DNA from: an uncultured Draconibacterium sp. | Lineage (GTDB): Bacteria > Bacteroidota > Bacteroidia > Bacteroidales > Prolixibacteraceae | Direction: 5' to 3' | DNA length: 64,000 nucleotides | Assembly: GCF_963677575.1 (NCBI RefSeq) | Contig: NZ_OY782038.1 | Coordinates: 4,157,501 to 4,221,500 of the forward strand | Part shown: positions 43,759 to 52,530 of the stretch, in pieces | Numbering within the stretch: the first letter of the stretch is position 1 | Layout of the letters: every line of letters begins with the position of its first letter | Translations under genes and position numbers: made by a program | Notes under the pieces: generated by a model | What the model saw: the letters and a program-made list of their open reading frames with translations, nothing else | Told to the model about the DNA's origin: nothing | The model's database searches: none

Positions 43759-43798
43759 TATAGCTCGAAACTAGCAACTCGCTACCCGAAACTCATTG

Positions 43799-45001
43799 TT
43801 AATCTTCTTTTTTAGTTGCCGGTAGCAGCAAATTCAGAATAATACCAACTGCAGCTGCCAAACCAATTCCGGCCAGCGAGAAAGTTCCGTATTGAATTAC
43901 AGCACCGCCAATACCAATAGTAAGTACCAGCGAAACAATTACCTGGTTGCGGGTTTCTCCCATGTTGGTTTTCGAGTCTACAAGCGTTTTTATACCAATC
44001 GATGCGATCATTCCGAAAAGCAACAACATTATGCCGCCGAGAACTGCCTGTGGAATGGTTTCCAGCAGACCGCTAATTTTGCCCACAAACGCAAATACAA
44101 TTGCTGTGATAGCCGAAATACGCAGGATAAACGGGTTGGTAACTTTTGTAAGTGTAATAGCGCCGGTAACTTCAGAGTAGGTAGTGTTTGGTACACCGCC
44201 AAAAAATCCGGCCAGTGCAGTGGCAATACCATCGCCGAGTAAGGTGCGGTGCAACCCCGGTTTTTCAATGAAGTTTTTATTGCAAACACCACCAATGGTG
44301 TACATATCGCCAACGTGTTCGATAATTGGTGCAATAGCCACCGGAACCATATACAGAATGGCCTGCCAGCTAAATTTTGGAACAGTAAATTCGGGTATGC
44401 TTATCCAATTTGCGTCCTGTACAACCGAGTAATCAACTTTTCCCCAAATAAGTGCGGCAATATAACCCACTGCAATGGCGATGAAGATCGGGATCAGTTT
44501 CAGCATTTTCTTACCGAAAATAACCACTGAAACTGCAGTTGCCAATGTTATTACTGCAAGAGCCCAATCGGTTTTGGCCATATCCACCGCTGTTGATGCC
44601 AGTGATAACCCGATCAGCAAAATGATGGGGCCAACCACTACCGACGGAAACAGGCGTTCAACAAAGGTGATTCCGCGTAATTTTACCAGTGCAGAAACAA
44701 CGCCGTAAACTATACCTACAGCAATAATTCCTGAGAGCGTGCCGGGCCAGCCATACAACCTGGTGGCTTCAATAATTGGAGCTACAAATGCAAAGCTACT
44801 TCCGAGAAATACCGGAACCTTACCTTTTGTAATCAGGTGGAAAAGAAGTGTGCCAATTCCGGCAGTAAAAAGTGCAACGGCCGGGTCGATACCAACAAGT
44901 AGCGGCACCAAAACCGTAGCGCCAAAGGCCACAAATAAGAACTGTACACCCAATACGGTGTTTTTAACGGTTAACTGTTCACGTAAAGATTTACCACTCA
45001 T
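43799..45001 (-). CDS. uraA: Uracil/xanthine permease family transporter (UraA-like)
   Basis: 400 aa, about 12-14 hydrophobic segments, no signal peptide. Family strings: VQFLFVAFGATVLVPLLVGIDPAVALFTAGIGT, FLGSSFAFVAPI, the substrate-site EHVGDMYTIGG, DGIATALAGFFGG and TTYSEVTGAITLTK. This is the nucleobase:cation symporter-2 (SLC23) family; FGATVLVP with the EH and TTYSE motifs fits the uracil subgroup. Inner membrane. Monocistronic by appearance. Confidence 0.9.
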   Translation of the reverse strand: MSGKSLREQLTVKNTVLGVQFLFVAFGATVLVPLLVGIDPAVALFTAGIGTLLFHLITKGKVPVFLGSSFAFVAPIIEATRLYGWPGTLSGIIAVGIVYGVVSALVKLRGITFVERLFPSVVVGPIILLIGLSLASTAVDMAKTDWALAVITLATAVSVVIFGKKMLKLIPIFIAIAVGYIAALIWGKVDYSVVQDANWISIPEFTVPKFSWQAILYMVPVAIAPIIEHVGDMYTIGGVCNKNFIEKPGLHRTLLGDGIATALAGFFGGVPNTTYSEVTGAITLTKVTNPFILRISAITAIVFAFVGKISGLLETIPQAVLGGIMLLLFGMIASIGIKTLVDSKTNMGETRNQVIVSLVLTIGIGGAVIQYGTFSLAGIGLAAAVGIILNLLLPATKKED

Positions 45002-45289
45002 ATTTTTTGTATTCGTTTAAGAGACTGTATTAAATTTATCCATTTATTCTATTACTTGTCTTTTTCACTTATCCTGCTGCAAAACTTTCTTAAATAGCTA
45101 GTGCTATTGTTCATTGCATTGTTTATTTTTAAGGTAATTCACGAATTCACTTCGCTCATTTCACGTCAACTTTGCCTTGTCTAAGTAAAAAATACTTCCT
45201 AATATTTCTAAACAATAAAACCAAAACAATCTCTGAAATTTGCGCAAAAATATACCCGTTTGTCAAAGAAACGGGTATAAAGTATTTTT
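45002..45289. other. Intergenic region between the permease and DUF1080 genes
   Basis: About 288 bases, A/T-rich. I see no promoter box on the minus strand that I can assign to the permease with confidence and no other element. Confidence 0.35.
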
Positions 45290-46084
45290 TTATTGAAGGA
45301 TTTCGGCTGGAATTTCCTTAATGGGTTTTATCCTGACTGATTTTATAAATAAATCACCGCCTTCCGACTGTAGCTGAATTTTTCCTGAACTCAGTGGGCG
45401 AATATTGCCATCATTGTAAACTCCGGTGTTTGTGTTTACCATGGTAACTTGTCCGTTAACCAAATGCACGGTAGTACGTCCGTAACTGTATAGTTCAACG
45501 GTATTCCATTCGCCTGTTGGATTCTCGGCAGCAACAGCTTTTTTAATTCCGGGACCGTTAAAGTCTTTTCCAAATTGGGTGAGTTCCCCACCTTTTGAAA
45601 ACTGGAAACCTTCGTCTGTTTGTTTTGCTTCAGTTTCGCAGCAGGTATTGTTCATCAGGTAGGTGTCTCCCATGTTTTCGTGCATTAGCTGGCACTCAAT
45701 GTTGGTCATCCAGGTGCCCAGCGCTTCGCCAAATTCTCCAAAACTATGATACAGAAGTCCGCTGTTTCGGGTGGTGTAAACCTGGTCGCCCCATTTAAAG
45801 ACTAATTCCAGGTGGTAGTTGGCAAAAGTGTCGACAGTAGCCAACGAGCCATTTACTTCTCCGGTGATGTGAATGAGCTTTTCTCCATCAACATCAACAA
45901 CTTTAAAAACGTTCTCGGGTTTGGCCTGTTCGTGAATGTGTTCGAAACCGGTAAGCGGAGTGCCGATGTAGGTTTCCCAACCATCGAGATTTTCGCCGTT
46001 AAACAGCGGTTGCCAGGGCGCTTCACACGAACTAAATAAGATGCTTAGAAAAGCCAATGAAATAAAAAATGTAAATTTCTTCAT
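45290..46084 (-). CDS. DUF1080 lipoprotein (3-keto-glycoside hydrolase-like, second copy)
   Basis: 264 aa. Lipoprotein signal ends LFSSC. Conserved start PWQPLFNGENLDGWETYIG, with YHLELVFKWGD, SGLLYHSFG, and a C-terminal IQLQSEGGDLFIKSVRIKPI in place of the usual GHIGLQDHG. More divergent than the copy at 5281 and not next to an oxidoreductase, so its substrate may differ. The promoter was not recognised. Confidence 0.85.
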   Translation of the reverse strand: MKKFTFFISLAFLSILFSSCEAPWQPLFNGENLDGWETYIGTPLTGFEHIHEQAKPENVFKVVDVDGEKLIHITGEVNGSLATVDTFANYHLELVFKWGDQVYTTRNSGLLYHSFGEFGEALGTWMTNIECQLMHENMGDTYLMNNTCCETEAKQTDEGFQFSKGGELTQFGKDFNGPGIKKAVAAENPTGEWNTVELYSYGRTTVHLVNGQVTMVNTNTGVYNDGNIRPLSSGKIQLQSEGGDLFIKSVRIKPIKEIPAEILQ

Positions 46085-46112
46085 GAGGTAATGGTTTAGA
46101 TATAATTGACAT

Positions 46113-46145
46113 AAAAAAACTGCCCCATAAATATAGGACAGTTTC
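46113..46145 (-). terminator. Terminator of the small HTH gene
   Basis: Minus-strand stem AAACTGTCC / GGGCAGTTT with a T-rich tail, between the HTH gene and the DUF1080 gene. Confidence 0.8.
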
Positions 46146-46169
46146 TTAAATATTTTTATTTTTTTCTCT

Positions 46170-46421
46170 TTAAACCGCTGCGCCAGCTAATTGCTGCGCT
46201 CGTTCCAAAATTGCCGTATCGTCTAAGAGAACAATTCCTCCATTTGGTCCCGGCTCCATGTGTATTCCCACTGCTCTTCCATCTGTGTAATTAGCGCCTC
46301 CGAAATAATTCCTGACGGTTTCTTCTCTTAATTCAAATTCTTGCGCTATTTGTGCAATTGAACCGTCAGGCAAGCTGTCTTTAATTTTACGCAGCTCGTT
46401 AAATGTTATCTTTTTTTCCAT
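46170..46421 (-). CDS. Small HTH DNA-binding protein
   Basis: 83 aa. The first half contains a helix-turn-helix (SIAQIAQEFELREETVRNYF) and the second a Gly-rich stretch (GIHMEPGPNGGIVLLDDTAI) of a small family conserved in Bacteroidota. Acidic overall with a short amphipathic C-terminus. Target unknown. Its neighbours do not reveal a regulon. Confidence 0.7.
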   Translation of the reverse strand: MEKKITFNELRKIKDSLPDGSIAQIAQEFELREETVRNYFGGANYTDGRAVGIHMEPGPNGGIVLLDDTAILERAQQLAGAAV

Positions 46422-46681
46422 ATCGCTGTGGTATTAATTAATAATTATTGTATTTATAAAGAACGTGCTTTAAAATTATAATTAATAATTTAATAATGAA
46501 AGCATCACGAACAGGTATTGTTAAATGTTATAACACATGAGCAAAATTATGTGTATTACAGGAGGTGTGATAAAATGTAAGTGGTTGAAATATAGGAGTT
46601 ATGAATTTTGTTGATATGTTGTAAAACAGGTCGCTAGCAGACAGGTGTTAACATTTTTTAAGGGAAGATGTTGGAGCGTTT
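46422..46681. other. Intergenic region after the NagZ-AmiE fusion gene
   Basis: About 260 bases, A/T-rich. I see no gene. A five-base stem AACAT/ATGTT near 46648-46670 is too weak to call a terminator. Confidence 0.35.
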
Positions 46682-49630
46682 TTATTTTTTGATAATGCTG
46701 TCGTAAATGGCCTGATGCATGGCCGTGCGAATGTTTAATTCGTAGAGTTTACTGTTATTGCGGGTTGGGTAAACACGGTTCGACATAAAAATGTATAATA
46801 GCCCGTTTTCGGGGTCGGCCCAGGCAAAAGTTCCGGTGTATCCGCTGTGCCCAAAACTGCTTTTGCTGCTCGACACTGCAGGATAGGCATCTTCCAGATC
46901 ATTTTTATAGTTGTCGATCATGGGTTTGTCGAAACCAAGCCCTCTGCGGTTGTTGTTTTCAGGATACTGCATGCGTGTAAATTCGTTAAGCGTTAAGTCG
47001 GAGATATAACGCCGGCCACCAAAATATCCTTTTTGCAAATACATTTGAAATACTTTTGCAAGGTCGTTTGTAGAACCGAATAATCCGGCATTTCCTGATA
47101 CGCCGCCCATCATTGCTGCTCCTTCGTCGTGTACGTAACCACGCAGTTTCTCCATCCTGAAAAAATCATCCGATTCGGTTGGAATAATCTGGTTAAGCGG
47201 AAAGTGTTTGTAGGCATTAAAGGTTATTGTTTGAGCACCCAAAGGTAGGTAGAACGTGTTTTTTACATACGATTCGTATGGCGTGCCGGTCAGGTTCTCA
47301 ATGATATCCGGATAGAGGTAAAAACTTAGTCCCGAATACAGGTATTTTCTTCTTGGCAGCAGATCAGAGGTCCGGATGGTATCGAACATTGTTTTTCTGA
47401 AATCGTGGTTCATACACAAACGTTCCGACACGCGAACGTTGAATTGTGGCGAGGGATGATCTTTAAACACCTTTTTATCGAGAGTACCGTCTTCCTGCAC
47501 GGTCATGGTCCAGAAAGCGATCCACGAAGCCAAACGCGACTGGTGTGCTAAAATCTCGCGAAAGCTCAGGTTTTCTTTGTTGCTGCCAATAAAATCGGGC
47601 CAGTACTTACTAAACTTATCATCAACGTTCATTTTACGCTCGTCAACTAATCTCATAATTGCCGGCAGCGGACCGGTAACTTTGGTAACCGATGCCCAGT
47701 CGTAAATATTATCCTGGTTTACCGGGTAAATGCTGTCGTAGGTTTGAAAACCGTAACACTTGTGAAAAACCACCTGTCCATCTTTGGCAACTAAAACCTG
47801 ACAGCCGGGATATGCACCTTCCGAAATTCCAAGATTGGCTAGCGAGTCGATTTTGCGGTTAAGAATAGCTGAACTCATTCCGGCTTCCTCGGGAATGGTG
47901 TACGAAAAAGTTTTGTTTGGTTCAACTACCAATCCATCGCTGGCTTTAAAGCGTCTGTCGGAAGTTACCGGAAGTTTACCGTTGGCTTTGTAGGCTCCAA
48001 AAACAAGCTGCGCAGCCAGTTCCTGCGTCAGTTCATTATCCTGATGAGCCACTATCAAGGCATCGGCATGATGGATGTTGGCAAAGTATCTTAGGGAATA
48101 AGCGTTTCCGAAAACCGTAAATACCACGTTTTGTTCGTTTACCAGGTCAGCAACCGCTTGTTTTTGTATTTCAGAAATGCCGTACTCGTTTGATGAGTAT
48201 TTATTAATTCCTGTAATGCCGGCAATAACAAAGTTGTAGTTACTCAGCTCCTGACGAAGATTTGCCCAGGTTCTTTCGGTGGCATCTTTTGGTAGCCAAA
48301 AATGATCCATGCCGGTATATTTTGCCAGCATATTTTGGTAAGCCGATTTTTGGTCGCCACCAATCATTATCGTTGCAATGTTGCGTTTTTCCAAATCCTG
48401 TACCGGAAGTGTGCTGTCGTTATTTACAACAACCGTCATCGATTTTTTAATCAATTTTCGCTTGGTTACTTGGTATTCGGGAGCGTTAAGGTCGGCAGTA
48501 ATATTTTTTAAATCCACCGGTTGATAGTTGTTTAATCCAACCCAGCGCTTTAGTGCCAAAACCGTTCTGCACTTTTCGTTTATCTCATCTTCAGTAATTT
48601 CTCCATTGGCGATTGCTTCTTTTATGGTTGCAACAGCTTTGCTCACATTATCAACAAATTCGATCATGTCGTTTCCGGCTATCAGCGCTTCCAGTTCGGC
48701 TCTTCCGGCGGTGGTTTGTACGCCTTTCATGGTTATGGCGTCGGTAACCACAAAGCCTTTGTAGCCAATCTCGTCTTTTAGGTAGTCGGTGATTACTTTT
48801 TTCGATAGCGATGAGGTTATTCCGGAATCATCGAGCGACGGAACATTTAAATGCCCCGACATAATTCCTGCAATTCCTTTATCTGATAAATACCTGAACG
48901 GGTAACTTTCAATGCTGTCGATGCGGCTTTTCGAATGCGGGATAAGCGGCAGTGTTTTATGCGAATCGGTTTTGGTATCGCCATGACCGGGAAAATGTTT
49001 TGCCACCGGAATAACATTGTTATCCTGCATTCCTTTTGCCACCATCCACGACTTTTTGGCTACATTATGCTTTTCTTCTCCGTATGAGCGATAACCAATA
49101 ACCGGGTTGAATGGATTGGTATTGATATCGGCAACCGGCGCAAAATTCATTTGAATTCCCATTCGTTTTAACTGGCTGGCAAAATCCTGTCCCATTTGGT
49201 AAAGTAGGGAAGTATCCTGCACGGCGCCCAACGACTGCGCATATGGATAAACAATTGTGCTGTCAGTTCGCATAGCCGGTCCCCATTCGCCGTCGATAGC
49301 TACCAAAAGAGGTGTTTCAGAAGCTTCCTGAAACTGATTGATCCAATCGGCATTTTTTGTAGGCGAGCCCTGCATTACCAGTATTCCGCCGGGTTTCCAA
49401 TCTTGTATTCTCTGCTTAAAAATGGCTTTGGCCGCATCGTTCTGTTTCGGGTAAACGGTAATCATCATTAATTGGGCAATTCTATCATCCAGGCTCATTT
49501 TTTCGAGTTGTTGGTTTACCCATTCATCGTTTTTGTATTGTTGAAACGGAGGTTCCTGTGCAGAAGAACAATTGGCCAGTGACAGTACAAAAATGGTAAA
49601 AAGTAGAAATATTATAGGTGTTGGTTTCAT
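46682..49630 (-). CDS. GH3 N-acetylglucosaminidase (NagZ-like) fused to serine beta-lactamase-family hydrolase (AmiE-like)
   Basis: 982-aa lipoprotein (signal ends LANC). N-terminal GH3 domain (about 30-400) has the NagZ signature KHFPGHGDTKTDSH around 210-225 and GFVVTDAITMKG, where the Asp of VTD is the family nucleophile. A middle domain (about 400-560) follows. The C-terminal part (about 580-982) is a serine beta-lactamase-family domain with SVTK near 647 (active Ser and Lys), YSGLSF (Tyr) and FGHSGYTG near 928. In Bacillus, NagZ and AmiE are separate neighbours acting with NamZ; here they are fused. AmiE cuts the MurNAc-peptide bond, NagZ removes GlcNAc. Division of labour between halves is inferred. 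Confidence 0.88.
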   Translation of the reverse strand: MKPTPIIFLLFTIFVLSLANCSSAQEPPFQQYKNDEWVNQQLEKMSLDDRIAQLMMITVYPKQNDAAKAIFKQRIQDWKPGGILVMQGSPTKNADWINQFQEASETPLLVAIDGEWGPAMRTDSTIVYPYAQSLGAVQDTSLLYQMGQDFASQLKRMGIQMNFAPVADINTNPFNPVIGYRSYGEEKHNVAKKSWMVAKGMQDNNVIPVAKHFPGHGDTKTDSHKTLPLIPHSKSRIDSIESYPFRYLSDKGIAGIMSGHLNVPSLDDSGITSSLSKKVITDYLKDEIGYKGFVVTDAITMKGVQTTAGRAELEALIAGNDMIEFVDNVSKAVATIKEAIANGEITEDEINEKCRTVLALKRWVGLNNYQPVDLKNITADLNAPEYQVTKRKLIKKSMTVVVNNDSTLPVQDLEKRNIATIMIGGDQKSAYQNMLAKYTGMDHFWLPKDATERTWANLRQELSNYNFVIAGITGINKYSSNEYGISEIQKQAVADLVNEQNVVFTVFGNAYSLRYFANIHHADALIVAHQDNELTQELAAQLVFGAYKANGKLPVTSDRRFKASDGLVVEPNKTFSYTIPEEAGMSSAILNRKIDSLANLGISEGAYPGCQVLVAKDGQVVFHKCYGFQTYDSIYPVNQDNIYDWASVTKVTGPLPAIMRLVDERKMNVDDKFSKYWPDFIGSNKENLSFREILAHQSRLASWIAFWTMTVQEDGTLDKKVFKDHPSPQFNVRVSERLCMNHDFRKTMFDTIRTSDLLPRRKYLYSGLSFYLYPDIIENLTGTPYESYVKNTFYLPLGAQTITFNAYKHFPLNQIIPTESDDFFRMEKLRGYVHDEGAAMMGGVSGNAGLFGSTNDLAKVFQMYLQKGYFGGRRYISDLTLNEFTRMQYPENNNRRGLGFDKPMIDNYKNDLEDAYPAVSSSKSSFGHSGYTGTFAWADPENGLLYIFMSNRVYPTRNNSKLYELNIRTAMHQAIYDSIIKK

Positions 49631-49770
49631 CGTTGTTTTTTCGCTAAAAATTAATGCTAACCGTTAAACGTTCATCGAAATAAAATAGTACAAAAAGCAT
49701 ATCATAATTTTATTTCGATTTCGTTTCACTTTTTTAACTAAATGATTGCTTTTTAAAAAATTTAAAAACT

Positions 49771-49778
49771 ATCTTCGC
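49771..49778 (+). promoter_or_regulatory. Near-consensus -7 element (TATCTTCG) for namZ
   Basis: One mismatch to TAnnTTTG, 28 bases before the ATG at 49806. It supports the ATG at 49806 over the longer frame starting at 49746. Confidence 0.4.
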
Positions 49779-49805
49779 TTGCGCAAATGTAATATTTTAA
49801 AGCCT

Positions 49806-50975
49806 ATGTTCAGGATTTTTTTAGTGTTAGTTTTATGGATCTCGGCCAGCGGTTGCTTGGCACTGCAAGATAACGAAATTATTGTAGGAGCGGAACGTAC
49901 TTCGCTATATTTAGATGCCCTGAAAGGAAAAAATGTGGGGTTGGTAGTAAATAATACATCTGTTGCAGAGGGCGAACATCTGGTTGATTTTTTATTAAAG
50001 CAACATGTTAATGTTAAAAAGATATTTGCGCCTGAACATGGTTTTAGAGGCGATGTGTCGGCCGGAGGAGAAGTGGAAGATGGCCAGGATAAAAGCACGG
50101 GTTTGCCGGTTTTTTCGCTCTATGGTAAAAACAAAAAACCAACTGCAGAACATTTTGAGGGATTGGATGTCGTTATTTTCGATATTCAGGATGTAGGTTG
50201 CCGGTTTTACACCTACATTTCAACCATGCATTACGTTATTGAGGCGTGTGCAGAGTATGATATTCCGCTAATCGTTTTCGACCGTCCAAATCCGAATGGC
50301 GATTATGTTGCCGGCCCAATTCGGAAAGAAGGTTTTGAGTCGTTTGTAAGTCTTGATCCCATTCCAATTGTGCATGGATGTACGGTTGGCGAACTTGCAA
50401 ATATGATCAATGAGGAAGGCTGGCACGCTGCCGATAGAAAATGCGATATTACGGTTATACCGGTAGAAAATTACGATCATAAAATGGCGTATTCTTTACC
50501 AGTGCGTCCGTCGCCAAATTTACCAAACGATCTTTCTGTGCGTTTATATCCGTCGTTATGCTTTTTTGAAGCAACCAGCGTAAGTGTTGGGCGCGGTACC
50601 GGTTTCCCGTTCCAGGTTTTAGGTGGTTTAAACGAAAATCTTGGCACTTTTGAATTTACTCCGCGCAGTATTCCCGGAGTGGCGATAAACCCGCTGAATA
50701 AAGACAAAAAATGTTACGGTGTTGATTTACGAACATTGGAAGAAACACCAAAATTTACCTTGAAATACTTCCTCGGCTTCTATAAAAAATACGAGAATGA
50801 GTCTGATTTCCTAACACGCGAACGTTGGCTGAACCTGCTTGCCGGAACCGACTCGATGCTCAAACAGATCAGAGAAGGAAAAAGCGAAGCTGAAATTGTT
50901 GAACGCTGGCAGCCCGAACTGGAAGAATTCAAACAAATGAGAAAAAAATATTTACTATACCCCGATTTCGAATAA
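49806..50975 (+). CDS. namZ: DUF1343 exo-beta-N-acetylmuramidase lipoprotein (NamZ-like, GH171)
   Basis: 389 aa from the ATG at 49806, chosen because it opens the lipoprotein signal ending ISASGC and follows a promoter-like box. DUF1343/GH171 relatives such as NamZ remove terminal N-acetylmuramic acid from cell-wall fragments. Family strings are GKNVGLVVNNTSV, FAPEHGFRGDVSAGGEVEDG, GLPVFSLYGKNKKPT, DVVIFDIQDVGCRFYTYISTM, VFDRPNPNGDYVAGP and SVGRGTGFPFQVLG. Divergent from the NagZ-AmiE fusion and 9 bases before a symporter gene, so the set forms a MurNAc salvage module. Confidence 0.9.
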   Translation: MFRIFLVLVLWISASGCLALQDNEIIVGAERTSLYLDALKGKNVGLVVNNTSVAEGEHLVDFLLKQHVNVKKIFAPEHGFRGDVSAGGEVEDGQDKSTGLPVFSLYGKNKKPTAEHFEGLDVVIFDIQDVGCRFYTYISTMHYVIEACAEYDIPLIVFDRPNPNGDYVAGPIRKEGFESFVSLDPIPIVHGCTVGELANMINEEGWHAADRKCDITVIPVENYDHKMAYSLPVRPSPNLPNDLSVRLYPSLCFFEATSVSVGRGTGFPFQVLGGLNENLGTFEFTPRSIPGVAINPLNKDKKCYGVDLRTLEETPKFTLKYFLGFYKKYENESDFLTRERWLNLLAGTDSMLKQIREGKSEAEIVERWQPELEEFKQMRKKYLLYPDFE

Positions 50976-50984
50976 ACTAAAATT

Positions 50985-52436
50985 ATGAGCCCATATCTTG
51001 TTCTAGGAATTGTACTTGGTTATTTTTTAGTACTGATTTTTATTTCGTGGTTAACCTCGCGAAAAGCCGATACTCAGGCATTTTTTACTGCTAACCGAAA
51101 ATCGCCATGGTATTTGGTGGCCTTTGGAATGGTTGGAGCCACGCTCTCGGGAGTTACTTTTATTTCTGTTCCGGGAGAAGTTGGTAATTCAGCCTTTTCG
51201 TATCTGCAGTTTGTTCTCGGAAACCTTGTGGGATACTGGTTGGTGGCAGGTATTTTGTTGCCTTTGTATTATCGCCTCAACCTGGTTTCCATCTATTCGT
51301 TTCTTGACGACCGTTTTGGACCACGATCCTATAAAACCGGCTCTTTTTTCTTTTTGATCTCGAAACTAATCGGTGCTGCATTCCGGTTATTTTTGGTGGC
51401 AGGAGTTTTGCAAATCGCCTTTTTCGATGCGTTTAATATCCCGTTTTCATTAACCGTAATTGTTACCATCGCACTCATTTGGGTATATACTTTTAAGGGC
51501 GGAATAAAAACCATTGTTTGGACCGACACGCTACAAACACTCTTTTTGGTGAGTGCGGTTATCTTTACCATTGTGGCCATTTCGCGAAGCCTTGATTTGA
51601 ACTTGTCGGGGTTGGTGAAAACGATAACTGAAGATAGTAACTCACAACTTTTCTTTTGGGACTGGCGCTCGGGAAATAACTTCTTTAAACAGTTTGTTTC
51701 CGGAATGTTTATCACCATTGTTATGGTGGGTATGGATCAGGATATGATGCAAAAAAACCTGACGTGTAAAAATAAATGGGAGGCACAGAAAAACATGCTG
51801 GTGTTTAGTATGTCGTTTCTTTTTACCGTGGTTTTATTTCTAAGTCTGGGGGTAATGTTATACATTTTTGCCCGCGAGCATGGAATTAGCATACCTGAAA
51901 ATACCGACGACCTTTACCCGATGTTGGCTTTAAAATATTTTGGTTTGCCGGTGGGAATTGCCTTTTTGTTGGGTATTACGGCCGCCGCCTATTCAAGTGC
52001 CGATTCGGCCTTGACCGCGTTAACAACATCATTTACTGTCGATTTTCTGAATATTCATAAATATCCCGAAGAGAAAAAACGCCGTATGAAAATGTTATCC
52101 CATTTAATGTTTTCAGTACTGTTGATTGCGGTAATTCTTATTTTCGATGCCATTAATAATCAGAGTATTGTGGTAGCAGTGTTTACTGTTGCTGGTTATA
52201 CTTACGGCCCAATTTTAGGGTTATTCCTGTTTGGCATGTATTCTAAACGAAAAGTGAAAGATAAATGGGTTCCATATATCGGAATTTTTGCACCGGTTTT
52301 GTGCTATTTTATTTCGAGCTACTCTGAGGTGCTTTTTAATGGCTATCAGTTTGGGTTCGAATTGCTTATCCTTAACGGGGTGATAACAATGCTTGGTTTG
52401 TTATTCATTTCTGAAAAAAGTGTCGTTAATCGCTAA
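50985..52436 (+). CDS. Sodium:solute symporter family transporter, candidate MurNAc importer
   Basis: 483 aa with about 13 hydrophobic segments and no signal peptide. SSS-family strings are LVLGIVLGYFLVLIFISWLTSRKADTQAFF, ATLSGVTFISVPGEVG, YSSADSALTALTTSFTVDF. Start overlaps the same operon as namZ (gap 9 bases). Tannerella uses a transporter with MurNAc kinase and etherase for this task, but no kinase or etherase is next to this gene. Substrate is therefore inferred from location only. Confidence 0.85.
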   Translation: MSPYLVLGIVLGYFLVLIFISWLTSRKADTQAFFTANRKSPWYLVAFGMVGATLSGVTFISVPGEVGNSAFSYLQFVLGNLVGYWLVAGILLPLYYRLNLVSIYSFLDDRFGPRSYKTGSFFFLISKLIGAAFRLFLVAGVLQIAFFDAFNIPFSLTVIVTIALIWVYTFKGGIKTIVWTDTLQTLFLVSAVIFTIVAISRSLDLNLSGLVKTITEDSNSQLFFWDWRSGNNFFKQFVSGMFITIVMVGMDQDMMQKNLTCKNKWEAQKNMLVFSMSFLFTVVLFLSLGVMLYIFAREHGISIPENTDDLYPMLALKYFGLPVGIAFLLGITAAAYSSADSALTALTTSFTVDFLNIHKYPEEKKRRMKMLSHLMFSVLLIAVILIFDAINNQSIVVAVFTVAGYTYGPILGLFLFGMYSKRKVKDKWVPYIGIFAPVLCYFISSYSEVLFNGYQFGFELLILNGVITMLGLLFISEKSVVNR

Positions 52437-52475
52437 GGATTGTAAAGAAATGTTAAAAATTGTGAATTGATTTTT

Positions 52476-52483
52476 TATATTTG
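52476..52483 (+). promoter_or_regulatory. Promoter -7 element (TATATTTG) for the beta-helix/EEP operon
   Basis: Exact TAnnTTTG match about 48 bases before the start codon at 52531. Confidence 0.5.
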
Positions 52484-52530
52484 TAAAATAACGGCGGAAA
52501 GAGGACGTTATAAATATAAATTGATTCGAA

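Noticed and set aside
45002..45289. CRISPR-like or structured element in this gap
   Set aside because: No repeated units or strong inverted repeats; it is merely A/T-rich.
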